In this document: one piece after another, positions 14,248 to 25,045 of the stretch
How the letters are laid out: the number at the start of each line of letters is the position of its first letter
Numbering within the stretch: the stretch's first letter is position 1
Assembly (NCBI GenBank): GCA_034687125.1
Contig: JAQGBZ010000094.1
Coordinates: 62,001-126,000 of the forward strand
Reading direction: 5' to 3'
From: Neelides folsomi
Taxonomy: Eukaryota; Arthropoda; Collembola; Neelipleona; Neelidae
DNA: 64,000 bases
Notes under the pieces: generated by a model
Database searches by the model: none
What the model saw: only the letters and a program-made list of their open reading frames with translations
What the model was told of the DNA's origin: nothing
Position numbers and translations under genes: made by a program

Positions 14248-14533
14248 GAGTAAATATATTAGGGCCAGCCTCGAAGTTTTTCTAAGTCCTTTTTCAACTT
14301 TTTTCCCAAAAAATCAAAGTTGTTCAGAATGTCGAGAAAAACATTTTGAGACACAATCCTAACCTAACCTAACCTGAATATGTGGTTGTCAGATTAGTTT
14401 AGGTTAGGTTAGGTTAGGATTGTGTCTCAAAATGTTTTTCTCGACATTCTGAACAACTTTGATTTTTGGGGGAAAAAGTTGAAAAAGGACTTAGAAAAAC
14501 TTCGAGGCTGACCCTAATATCTTTACTCTAAAC

Positions 14534-14547
14534 ATTTCGCAGGGTTA
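14534..14547 (+). repeat. Right target-site duplication of the palindromic MITE
   Basis: Exact copy of the 14-mer at 14234-14247, immediately outside the right terminal repeat. Confidence 0.75.
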
Positions 14548-17500
14548 ATAAGGCCACGAGTTGAAACTCGTGCAGAGGCGAATCCGCTAATTCACGCGGG
14601 AGGACTCAGACCTCTGGTACATTTCAATCAGTTGGAGCTGACCGAACGGAATCCAACTAATTTTTGAGGGGAAGGAGGGAATGGACAAAAAAGTAGGGTG
14701 GTAAGGTAATACGTGTGTCTCGACTCATGTCCCTCTCTGGCTCTCTGACCAAATTTGTGTATCTGCTCCCTCCTCGCATATCGGCTTTTTTCCTCTTCTT
14801 TATTTTTAGCTTGGGAAATCTCCGTATCCTGAGAGATCGGTTTGAAAAACACTGAAGCTCCCCGAGACCTCTTGCTCGGCTCAAATAAAACTCCCAACGC
14901 CAACCCTCTTCGTCCACTTTTAAATCTCCAAGAAGGGGATATTTTTTGTGAGGACTGACTACTCGAAATACTCTCTTGGACGAGAAAAAATGTTGAGGAG
15001 GAAAAAGTGATTTTGGACGAGAGCCTAATATCAACACGTGCAGAGGAGGATATTTGTCCGATATTTCCTCCTCTTAATTTCCTCTTGGCAAAACAATGAA
15101 CTCCCTGAGTTTATTTAGGAGTCGATGGTCGCTGCCAGGAGGAAAGACATGGTCATTCCTTCCAACTCCTCAATTAGCCTACATGGGCTCAATGGGGATG
15201 TCACCTGGCCAAGGAGGCCGACAGCCCTCATTGTCAGTCCCGATGAGATAAGGAGGAATCTCGAGAGTGGACGCCATTTCCATTTATTCACCAGCCTGGC
15301 AAATGGAGCTGGGTTGACATGGAGAAATGAGAATGCTCCGTTCGCACGACTTTAATTCCTGTCGTGACTCTGCCCTTTAGGGAATAGGCGTTGGCTCTTC
15401 TGGCCAAATGGACGATGGACTCTGTTTGTTCCCAAAGTCCATTCCCTCCCATTGCAACTCCAGATTCCATGATCTCCCTAATGAAATGTTACCTAATGCT
15501 AATGTCATCATCACTCTCTTGGACACGCGGACATCACGATCCTTCTCATTACACTAAAAGGATTAATCGCCATCCATCACAACCTCTATTTGCTCCTTTT
15601 AATAACAATTACTCGCTATATCTATCCGTTAATATGAAACTGGGTAATTAAGAAATGAGTTTTCCTCCTTTTCATCACCATACTGGTGGGTTGATGCTCA
15701 TCACCATGTCGATCCATCCACCTCGAAGCATGTTGGAAGAATGCTCGACTTATGTTGTTGTGCAAAACCCCCATGATGTTATTTTGGTCTCTCTTGTCCG
15801 AATATGCAGTTTTCTTCCCATTGGACATACCAACGGATTCAGGGAAGGCATATCAACATCCTCCTACATGAAAATCTATTTATGCACACACATGTAAAAT
15901 GTGGAGCTATAGGGAGAAGATGGGAGGTTACACTCGGGATTATGTAAAGAGTGAAAGTGAAGTAACGTGTGGAGGTTGTTGTTGATGGGGTATTATAAAA
16001 GCTCATTCTTTTATGACCTCTAAGAAGCTCGAGTCCGCCATATGTTTTAAAAGGATAAAGGTTCGGAGGCCAGAAAAATTCATTGCTTGGAAATTAATGA
16101 ACGTTTTTGCTTAGAACCAGAGCCAAAAGGCAAATCATCTTTAAGGGACCTCCGTCTTGTCTATTTATATTGTAAGATAGAGAAATGGACATGCGAGGGG
16201 ATTGGAAAACTAAAGGAGACCTTTGGTTTCCAAATTCCCATCGGCTTGGATCGGTTTTTGTGAGGAGGCCTGAAAGATTAAATTTCGGTTTCCTTTCCCT
16301 ACCCTCTTCAAAATGACCACAGCCTTAATCTCTATATCTAAAAAAGTGAATGTGGACGAAGGGGAAAAAAGGGCTCTGCCTGGAGGACAGGGCTAAGAGA
16401 CATTGAGTACACAGACAAAAAATCCTTTTACTCTCCCTTCCTCTCCGTACCTTCCACAACGTCCGTAATTGAACGGACCATAACATGAGAGAGATTAGGG
16501 TAAGGTAAGATCCAAGTTCTCGCAGAGATCAAAACTCCCTCAGACCTTCGCTTTTTACTCTCTCCATTTATAAACCTTCCACGTGGAAAAAAACTCATCA
16601 CTTTGCTATTTTGAATCCTCTCCATCGACAGGCGTCTACCCTTGACCACAGGTCAAATACATACCTTCCAGAAACATCCCCCCCCCCCCCACCACACCTC
16701 AAAATCCTCAAAATGAGTACATCGATGGTAAAAACGGAATAATCGGGGAAATAAATTCACCTGGACTGGGAACAAAAAAACTCATCGGGAATTAAGCAAA
16801 TTGTGGAAAATGGAAGAGGAATAAAGGGAGGATTTCCAAGGGGACTTGGTTTTTTACATTGGGGATTCAAAGGAGCCTCCCGATACTTTACAATCGGAGG
16901 ACCACATATGTCGCCCATTGTCCATAGCCCAGGAGGAATATATTGAGACTTGGCCTCGAGAGATCCCATCCAACTTTTTGAACGAGAAGAGTAAGGTGAG
17001 ATGTGAGTGGAATGAGCGACCTTTTTTCTTTCACACACACACGCACTTCCACACAACCCTCCGATAAGGACATTGGGAAATGAATGAAAAGGAACAGGAA
17101 GGATTTGATGGTTTCTGGAGGAAATTATTTCCCTCTTTAAAATTCCTTTTTAACTGTTTCTACCATTTTCAATATCTCACTCTTGGACCTGAGGTGGAGT
17201 TTTAATGTATCGCCATCACTCACCCTTAAACGTCTCCTCCTTTGCATTATGGAAGGAATCAACACATTTCCTCTCTTAGACAAAAGGATGTGATTAGGCA
17301 TATCGAATGGACGGAACATTAATAGTAAATGAACCTCAATTTCCTACTGCGCTACGTGCGGACTGCCCTTCCTCATTAGCCCTCTTCAAGATGAATTTCG
17401 CTCAACTTGAAGCTCACGAATCCCAACATTTTTAATTTCTTATAAAATGGGCTTTATTCTAAAAGAATGAAAGTAAGTGTAAAGTTAACCAAAGGAATGA

Positions 17501-20500
17501 TCCTTCAATTTAATATTGGGATACAGTTTGTACAATCCTCCTTTAATTTAATATTTATCCCTTTGTTGCTTATTCCTGCCAGTGGTCATTTAATCTCTCA
17601 AGTTTTGATGAGTTTGTGGCAATAAGCCGGAGTTTAATGAGTAAATGAATATCCGGTGTAAGGAAGAGAACTCCGTTACTTTCCTTTCTCTTCGACAGTT
17701 CATATACCTCGGGGAATGAGGTAAAGAAGCTTCCTTTTCGTTCCCATTATTATCAATCCAAAGGTCTTCTCATGGGGGGCTGGAGAGGTGAACGGGACTC
17801 TCACGCCACTTACACATATTACATGATAGTTCACCACATATGTACTATGTATCCTGGGTCGTATTATGCACATCGACACTTTGGTTTCTTGAGAGGCTGC
17901 TCCTTGTGAACGGTAATTACGGAGTGGCTCAAAATAAAAGCTTTGGACAGAAGCCCCTTTCCCTAATGGAAGGAGGGAGAATAAAAATATGTGTGAGATG
18001 TAATATTATTGAGGAGTCAGACGGGATGGTCGAGAGGGTCCGGTGAGTCCTTCAGCCGCGGAATTGAAGGGCTCCAAACAATATGTATGTATGTGTGTTA
18101 TAGGGGCATGACCGCCAGTACACATCTCCTAGTATATCTTATATGATTGTTCGGGATGTGTGGCTGGCTTTCAAAAATTTTTATGATGAATGGATTTCCC
18201 TTATCCCTTCTCTCGCTGAGGGTCTGGCCGGACGGATGGATCGACGTGGACACAAAAAGGAAAAACATTGTGTAATAAAAAAGTGCTGATGCTGACCCTA
18301 CCTTCAGGCCACCAGTCTGCCCTTTTCGAAACAGGGGGCCTTTTTTCACTCTCTCCTCCATCCTCTAAAAAAGGGACAGAGAAATGCTATCAACCGAGGT
18401 ATAACCATGACAAATTTCAAAACCCGCACCTTTGCAACTCTCCGCTTCTTAATTCCCTTTATCTTGCCCTCCCTTCTCATTTCCCGTCTTCAAGGTGTCA
18501 AATTATTACAAGAACAAGGAAATACACAAAAGGGGCAATCGTACGAAACTAACTTTTTTATTATTATATAACATACCCAACGCATCATTTATATTATTAT
18601 CATAACCCAGGTGGAATAAGGCAATAAGAAGTTGGAAATTTTGAAAAATTAGGATATAAATATTTATGTAATGCGAATCACATTATGTAAACACCATATA
18701 GGCATTTTAGTGGTGAAAAGAAGAGAAGGTTGAGAACTAGAGTTTGGAATCTCATAAAGTTTGGGGCAAAATTGGACGAGTGGCCGGAATGGTCAATCAG
18801 CTTGTAGGGGAAGGACTGGACAATGGACGTGCGTGGTGGGATGAGATCGGAAAAGACCTCCACCTTACACACGTACATTAACATTTTTATTCGGAAGCTC
18901 AATTCATGAAACTCCAGCGTGTGCCGTGGAGAGGAAGAATGGGAATTTGTGAATGACCAACCGGTTCTGCCGGAGTGTGCTCAATTTTAAAGTTTAATCA
19001 AATGAGCTCGTCCGCCCTATTCCACACACGTAGGTTGGGCCACTACAACAGAACCACCGACTCTCTTCAACTTTCTACATTTCTAAAGGCTTGGATCAAA
19101 AAACCCGACCCTTATTGATACCACAACCTCGTTCCTATTTACAATCTTTAAACAACGCACTTCACACGCTCAAATACTCTCATAACAAACAGATCCTCGA
19201 CGGTGGATAGAAATTGGAAATTTCCGTTTAAACTACTTATAACTATGTACTTGTATGAAATTATATTCTCATCTCGTTTTTTCCTCGTATGAAAATTTGA
19301 TAAAAAAGGGCCACGTGTGGTCGTGGGCATTGTTGGCTCCTTACGTGTGGAATTGCATATACAGGAGCTCTTAAGGCTCGTCGTCGGAACTGAGACATTG
19401 CTGATCGTTGTGCAGGTAAATTATGCGGACACATAACTGAAGGTGCACGGTTTGCATAAAACTCTGTTTGAATGAGAGGTGGATGGAGGAGGTGCCCTCG
19501 GAGGGGTCAGCCGTGTCGAGTCATTCGCTAATTAAATTCTGGAGATGTGGAAGACATTACAGTGGGCAGAAGGAGGATAATGAGCTCATGTCTGTCAAAA
19601 GAAACATCCTCCCAAATTCCTCGCCTGGAAAAGTGGTGAGAAGGGATGGAGGGGAACGAGGCTGGGAAATCCGTCTGCCCACAATGACCTCCTCCTCATA
19701 ACCCTACCATGACAGTTTAAACGGGTTCCAAATGTCATGAAATGAGGCGGAGATGTGAAAAAGAGGAAATGTAAGTGGAACCGATGGAAAATATCCAAAT
19801 ATTAATTGTGAAACTATGAGTCGAGTCAAGGCAGTCAAAGTGTTGGCAAAAGTATCGGCCAGCAAAGGCTCGACCTATGAGTCGTCATCGACGGAGGAAG
19901 TGTGGAAAAGGATTCTTAGGGAAACGTAACGGCCATTGGAGTTCTCTTGTCAATTACCTCTCCGTAAAAAACCGTGTGTGAGAAAGGGTTTCTATGTCCA
20001 TTTGAGCACTTGACCGTTGGTTCCCCCTCCGGTTCACAAAGAAGGGGTTCTAAATACAAGGGGAGACTTTTTCTATGGTTAAAAAAACCAGGTTGATAGC
20101 CAAGACTGGCCCTTATATTACATAAAAGGAAAACTAACCTAACCCACTTCCTCCAGAGTCGCCGGGAGCCGACGCGTATGTCATGCAATTGGCCTTTCCT
20201 CTTCAAGTAAAAAGTTCTCAGGGAGGGGTAGAAGGGAAAAAACGTCCCTTGTACTTACACTTACAATATATTTATAAAGTCCCACATTCACATGCTAATT
20301 CATTGATGAAAAAAGAGGGTTTTTGCTCTACATGTTCAACGAACAATTCGGAATGAAATTCCGACGAGCCGAGTTATTATAGTTATAAAGTTACCTTGTG
20401 CGATTCTCACTGCTGGCATTTTGATCCTCATCTTGACTTTTTTTCCTCGGGTACTCCGTTGTCAAATTCGTCGTGGAATTGGTTTCAATTCAAGAGAAGA

Positions 20501-20874
20501 ACAAAAGGAGAATAATCCGCCAAGTCGGGAGTTCTAATTCTTCGTCCATCCGCCAAATTCCCTCTCGCGTCGTAAGTGGGTGGTGAGAGGTCTGGGCGTC
20601 CAGGGAATATGTATGAATTCGACGAAATGTTTAAAAATGAGAAATTAGCGGCTCAGATTTCCCCAAAGTTCGAGTCCGAAGTAGTGACAATATTTAAATA
20701 CAGTTCACTCGGACGCGGCCTTCCATCCCTCCCACCTTCCCTCGCCACATTATTTCGGCCCAGACTCATGGGGCACTCGTTAATGGTCACTTGAGGGAAA
20801 CTGAGCCAAGTACGGAACTGGTCGCACTATCGGGTATTTGGACTGCTGAGTGGGCGTTGGAAGAAGGGACAGGG
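14548..20874. other. Gene-free stretch
   Basis: No supported exon. A run of 12 C lies at 16679-16690 and a short CA run near 17,032-17,043. Open frames such as 14657-15037 minus and 15125-15355 plus match no known family and have no splice context that links them. The blocks are GC-moderate with many GGAGG and CCTCC words. Confidence 0.45.
16679..16690. repeat. Poly-C run of 12
   Basis: Twelve consecutive C bases followed by ACCACACC. Such runs are uncommon in this AT-leaning sequence and may vary in length between reads. Confidence 0.85.
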
Positions 20875-21220
20875 TTAATAAACGGGTTGTCCACTGTCAC
20901 TGGCTTTGACCGGCTGTCCCCGATCCGTTCCTATTGTTGAGAGCGGAGGAGGGGAGGACGTGTTCGGTTGAGAGCAGCGGCTCGACTGAGTTTCGGCTTC
21001 GAGGGACTTGCTGGTTCTTTCTTCCTCCCTCCTCTCCTCGTCTTGTCTCGCTCGCCTTTGGAGGAGCCCTGTGCAGCCTCCACAGAGGAGAAGGTTGAGC
21101 GAGTGCGGAGCGAGTGAGCGCGGACTTGGGTCGGTCGGCCGAAGGGCGTGCGAAAACGGCCAATGATGACCACCCCAACCCGTCCATCTAAGCTCGCGCA
21201 AAGTCCACAACATCTAACCG
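20875..21220. promoter_or_regulatory. CpG-rich block, candidate promoter or 5' exon
   Basis: These 345 bp are clearly richer in G+C and in CG dinucleotides than the surroundings. They contain an ATTGG/CCAAT element near 21,161 and alternating GCTC/GAGC words. Minus-strand frames stay open across most of the block in more than one frame, as expected from low stop-codon density rather than coding. Distance and orientation would allow a distal promoter or 5' UTR exon of BCL11 or of an unseen gene, but no TATA box or start codon decides this. Confidence 0.35.
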
Positions 21221-22644
21221 AAAAAATTTGGATCCATATGTGCTTCCTCGGATCTCCGAATTCTCCTCCAGGTTCCCTCTACCCGCCTGGCAAGCAGGTC
21301 ACTTAATCCAATTCACTTCTCCCCAACAACAAGGATCAATTTATGGAAATGCGGAAACTTTTCCTCCAATTCACCCTAATCACTTTCATCATCCTCCAAA
21401 CCTCCTCATCAACCCATTTTTGAACTGTGAACGTAACAACCCACGGAGGCCTGGTTTTTGAACTTATGACTTGTAATGAAAACACTTGCACAAAATGATT
21501 CATTACGAAGAAGTTACACTTGTTTATATTATTAATTATGAATAATCAAATGACGCTTTTCATCCAAATACCCAACGAATGTTTGTTAATTAAGTAATCA
21601 ACAAACACGTTTTAACTTATATTTAAGTTTAAGTATGATATAATGTGGAGTAAATAAATGGAGTGGTATATGGTTATTAAATACGTTGGTTAATTACTAT
21701 ACTGATATACCTATTTACATTTGTAAATTTGTTATTGACAATTTACATTTAAATTCAAAATATTATATAATTGAATAATTTGTGCAAAATATTTTTACAT
21801 GCTTAACGTCCTTATATTATAATGTTAAAATTTATAAGTGGTTATTATAAAACATTCTATGTTTTTAATAACCTCCTTTATAGAGATGATGTAATTGACC
21901 CGAATAAGAAAATGACAATATTTGTCATTCCCCAATAATGTGAATTATGCATTACTTCGCCTAAACTTTAAAGTAGAATGAAGATTTAATGAGAGTATTT
22001 AAATTGTCTTATTTCTATTAAACAAGATCACTCCTTTATAAATCTTTGGCACTTGAGGCTTTACGAGCTATATAGTAAATTTGTAATGTGATCTATAGGA
22101 TTAAATCAGTTTAAATATACTGTAAAGAGAACATAACGGTGTATTTATGTACTTATGTTAAGCCATCAAATTGTTCTATGTTTTATTTCACTAAAGATAA
22201 ATAAAGAGTTCGGTTTAAATAAAATTTTCGAACTTAATTTCACATTTACGTATTAAAAGAATTTGAGGAAAAAATTGAATTAAAACTGGGAATTTTTCTC
22301 TAAGTGAGTTTTATTCTTTTGACTTAATCTATACTAGCATTAAGTAAATAAACTCGAAAAATCATTAAATCTTATTAAAAACACACGATTTTCAAGTTAA
22401 AGCATATTATCAATGTTATTATTCTTTTTAGAACCTTGCTAAATTTACTAATTGATTATAAATTTGAATATGTTAATATTATAAGTATTAGTACATATAC
22501 CTAATACATAGAATATATCTGTTACGTATGCATTTGTTACAATTTTATAAATATCAATAGAATTTGAATTTTTATAGCTCCGATCGAACAATAATGAATA
22601 TTTGATAAGTTTTATGTACTTGTACCTGTAACTATATCAGTATG
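21221..22644. other. AT-rich gene-free stretch
   Basis: After about 21,480 the sequence becomes strongly AT-rich with stop codons in all frames. No coding, RNA or repeat structure was seen up to the left end of the DIRS element. Confidence 0.5.
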
Positions 22645-22647
22645 TAA

Positions 22648-22846
22648 AATTGTTAATTAAGCTAGACTTACCTGTAAGTTGAAGCTTGATTGATTATATG
22701 AAGCGTATGAAGTTCCAGAAGAACAGGAATTGAACACATGTAGAGCCTAGCTATACTGACTGAGTAAACCCATAACTTTAAAGAAGAAAAGACAATGCAC
22801 TAGTATTGCCATCCCGCGTCGCATTCCCTACAATAACCTCAGAATT
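22648..22846. repeat. DIRS left terminal region (ITR plus unique end)
   Basis: The inner part (22724-22846) is inverted relative to 24883-25007. The outer part (22648-22730) is inverted relative to 22892-22974, with only a few mismatches and small indels. Confidence 0.82.
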
Positions 22847-22891
22847 TAAAGCCAAATTTTTGACAAATAAAAAACGGGAGGGAGGGTAGGG

Positions 22892-23022
22892 ATTCCTGTT
22901 GTTCTGGAACTTCATACGCTTCATATAATCTCGATCAAGCTTCAACTTACAGGTGTCTCGCTTAATTAACAATTATAATTCAGCGTATTCCCTTCCATTC
23001 CGACAGGAATTGAACACATGTA
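22892..23022. repeat. DIRS internal complementary region
   Basis: The first half complements the element's left end. The second half, from about CAGCGTATTC, repeats the complement of the right end near 25,000-25,035. The halves meet near 22,965-22,985, where the two termini would be joined in the circular intermediate. Confidence 0.8.
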
Positions 23023-23099
23023 GATGTTTAAAGATGGCAAAAGTTCAAAAATTAATAATTGCTTTATTAACCAAATTAAAATATAAAACGAAAAATCAC

Positions 23100-23757
23100 A
23101 TTACAAATTCACTTATTCAACACCGCATGACTAAATTTCTCAACAGGATCAATTTTACACTTATAGAAATTCACAAAGGTTCTTGATTTAGAAGTCCAAC
23201 CGGCTCATGATAAAATAGAATTAATATCAAAATCTTTCTGAGAAGCCTTTGAAGTTGAGGCATGACGAAAACTGTGACCTTTAAAAATACTAACATCCAC
23301 ACCAGCTATTGACAATAAAGTCTTCAACCAACGACTTAAAGTTTGTACCGATGTGGGAGAATACGGAGATTCAATACTTAATAGTAACTGATCAGACTTT
23401 CTATATACAATTATAAATTTAATGAACATTCAGAATCTCAACAACACAAAGCTTAAGTTTAACCTTATAACAATTTAATACAATTGGTGTACCTAAACCA
23501 TTAGGTTTAAAAGTTTTTAAAACACGTTTAATAGTAATAACAATCATATCACTAATAACAATATCTGACAAATTAAAAGCCTGAATTGTTTGATTTCTCT
23601 GACCAGCCACAAGGGCAATCAAACCAACTAATTTAAAACTTAATTAGTTAATATTCAAATCAGCGTTAGGCCAATTTTGAAACAATCTCAATACAATCTC
23701 TGGGTCCCATATATTAGAATACCTCGGTCGTGGTGGTCTTAAACGACCAATTGCTCC
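23100..23757 (-). pseudogene. DIRS tyrosine recombinase, degraded
   Basis: Tyrosine recombinases cut and rejoin DNA through a tyrosine and integrate DIRS circles. The frame starts with an RPRYSNIWD-like core-binding segment, then ALVAGQRNQT with the first catalytic Arg. GHSFRHAS supplies the His-x-x-Arg motif, and after a stop, AGWTSKSRTFVNFY gives the candidate nucleophile Tyr. A stop near 23,643, a frameshift near 23,420 and a stop at about 23,205 break the gene. The nearest relatives should be DIRS/Ngaro recombinases rather than phage integrases, judging by the GQRxQT motif. Confidence 0.78.
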
Positions 23758-23820
23758 AGAATGATAAGCGTCTTCTAAATCAATCTTTGCTAAAAACATA
23801 TTCTTTTCAATTAATTGTTA
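23757..23820 (-). pseudogene. Reverse-transcriptase stub at the deletion junction
   Basis: The fragment KRICF/MFLAKIDLEDAYHS matches RT motif A, where the first catalytic Asp sits in a D-x-x-D-A-Y context. It is followed without a gap by recombinase sequence. Everything from the middle of RT to the recombinase N-terminus is therefore deleted, with the junction at about 23,752-23,762. Confidence 0.72.
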
Positions 23821-23822
23821 AA

Positions 23823-24367
23823 GTTTAAACGACTTCCAAATGATCCCCGTTGATTGTTGGGATAAGGTGTATATCGAGCAGTTTGATTGTGCTGACGGAA
23901 ACGGCCGATCTTTGAAGATCCCCTTGCGACTTTCATGCTATCGTCTAATTTTTCCCCCAAAAGTAATTCAATGTACAAATGCCTGAAATGTCAGCATTAA
24001 GACATGGTTTGATCAATGCCCTCCTTTTCGAGAAAATTTCTTTCATTACTGCTCCAAGGGAAGCAGCGGAATCCATGGTCAATCTTAACAACTCTTCAAC
24101 GATTTCTCTTTGGAACTCTTTGGATCTGGTCAATGACTGCGATGGAATAACTTGAAAAGAAGATGAAACTTCTTGCTTCAGGGAGGAACCGAAAATTGTA
24201 TCTGAATTATTTTGATTTAAAATTCCCAAGAGGCTTTCGTCTGTCGACTCATCTGCAGTTGAGTCATTATCCATTGTGGAAATTAAATTGTTCAGCGGAT
24301 TGAAATTTTTATCCTGAGGCCCATCAAACTGCTCCAATCTTTTCCTCTTCGATGATTTCATCATCAC
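23823..24367 (-). pseudogene. DIRS gag-like ORF
   Basis: An ATG at 24367 opens a 140-codon frame with a basic start (KSSKRKR), an acidic Asp/Ser-rich stretch and a helical region around REIVEELLRLTMDSAASLG. The frame stops at 23945, but one shift restores KVARGSSKIGRFRQHN followed by ARYTPYPNNQRGSFGSR, an Arg/Gln/Asn-rich tail as in DIRS Gag proteins. The Gag role is inferred from position between the terminal repeat and RT and from composition, not from a defined domain. Confidence 0.6.
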
Positions 24368-24882
24368 ATTAAGAGATAGCTTGAATTAATCGTGCAATAG
24401 AGTCCCCTTGAGATTTGTTTGCTTCAGAAATTAATGCCAATTTTGTAATGTCGAACCTGTATAATGTTATACATTAGCATTTTGAGCGGCATGTAATTCT
24501 TTATTTATTAATAAATAAATCATCTATTACTATGTTCTGAGACTTTTGCTACTTCAATTGCTCAATTAAATCCACGTCAGTTTGAGGGACAGATGAGGAC
24601 TTTACGAGTGCCTCGCCGTTTTTGTCTTGACCAGGAATGACTACGTCAGACCTAAGACGCCATATTTGAATTTTAATGGCATGTCACATATTGTTTTACT
24701 TTAAAAGAACTATTTTACTAATTGGAATGGGTTTAAGTTCAAAAAAGTTAACTTGCGTTCTCATTTGTTTTGTCCTTTTCGGTGGCATGACTAATATTAC
24801 GTCCAAAATTTAACTATAACTGATAATTAAGATGAAAATGAGGAGGTGAAAAAGATGCGTCCACTCCAGTCAGCATAAAAAA

Positions 24883-25035
24883 GGTTCTGAGGTTATTGGG
24901 GGAAATGCGACGCGGGATGGCGATACTAGTGCATTGTTTTTTCTTCTTTAAAGTTATGGGTTTACTCAGCCAGTATAGCTAGGCTTTACATGTGTTCAAT
25001 TTCTGTCGGAATGGAACGGAATACGCTGAAATATA
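24883..25035. repeat. DIRS right terminal region (ITR plus unique end)
   Basis: Bases 24883-25007 are the inverted copy of 22724-22846, sharing for instance the GCGACGCGGGATGG stretch. The outer bases to about 25,035 are repeated in the internal complementary region. Confidence 0.82.
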
Positions 25036-25045
25036 ACTATTTATT

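Larger units (their letters stand above)
14234..14547. mobile_element. Palindromic MITE, Mutator-like, with inner TTAGG telomere arrays
   Basis: Two arms of about 130 bp form a near-perfect inverted repeat. The outer ends read GTTAGAGTAAA on the left and TTTACTCTAAAC on the right. The arms continue through matching blocks that include TTGTTCAGAATGTCGAG and its complement, and end around a spacer of about 30 bp. Next to the spacer each arm holds three to four copies of TTAGG/CCTAA (14358-14375 and 14399-14418). The 14-bp sequence ATTTCGCAGGGTTA flanks the insert at 14234-14247 and 14534-14547, exactly 300 bp apart. Because the last four bases resemble the repeat end, the true target duplication may be 9-10 bp. 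Long terminal repeats with a 9-10 bp duplication are typical of Mutator-like elements, but no transposase is present, so the superfamily is inferred. Confidence 0.82.
22645..25045 (-). mobile_element. Internally deleted DIRS-type tyrosine-recombinase retrotransposon
   Basis: The order, read on the minus strand, is terminal repeat (24883-25007 plus outer end), gag-like frame, reverse-transcriptase stub, tyrosine recombinase, internal complementary region (22892-23022) and opposite terminal repeat (22724-22846 plus outer end). The two terminal repeats are inverted and nearly identical over about 125 bp. The internal region joins a complement of the left end (22648-22730) to a copy of the right end, which is the hallmark of DIRS elements, used in their circular replication. 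Known members are about 5-6 kb and encode Gag, RT, RNase H, a methyltransferase and a recombinase. Here most of the RT part and the rest are missing, and the remaining frames carry stops and frameshifts. The copy is not autonomous. Confidence 0.85.

Noticed and set aside
14358-14418. A chromosome end or long interstitial telomere
   Set aside because: Only three to four TTAGG units lie in each arm and both are inside a bounded inverted repeat with unique flanks.
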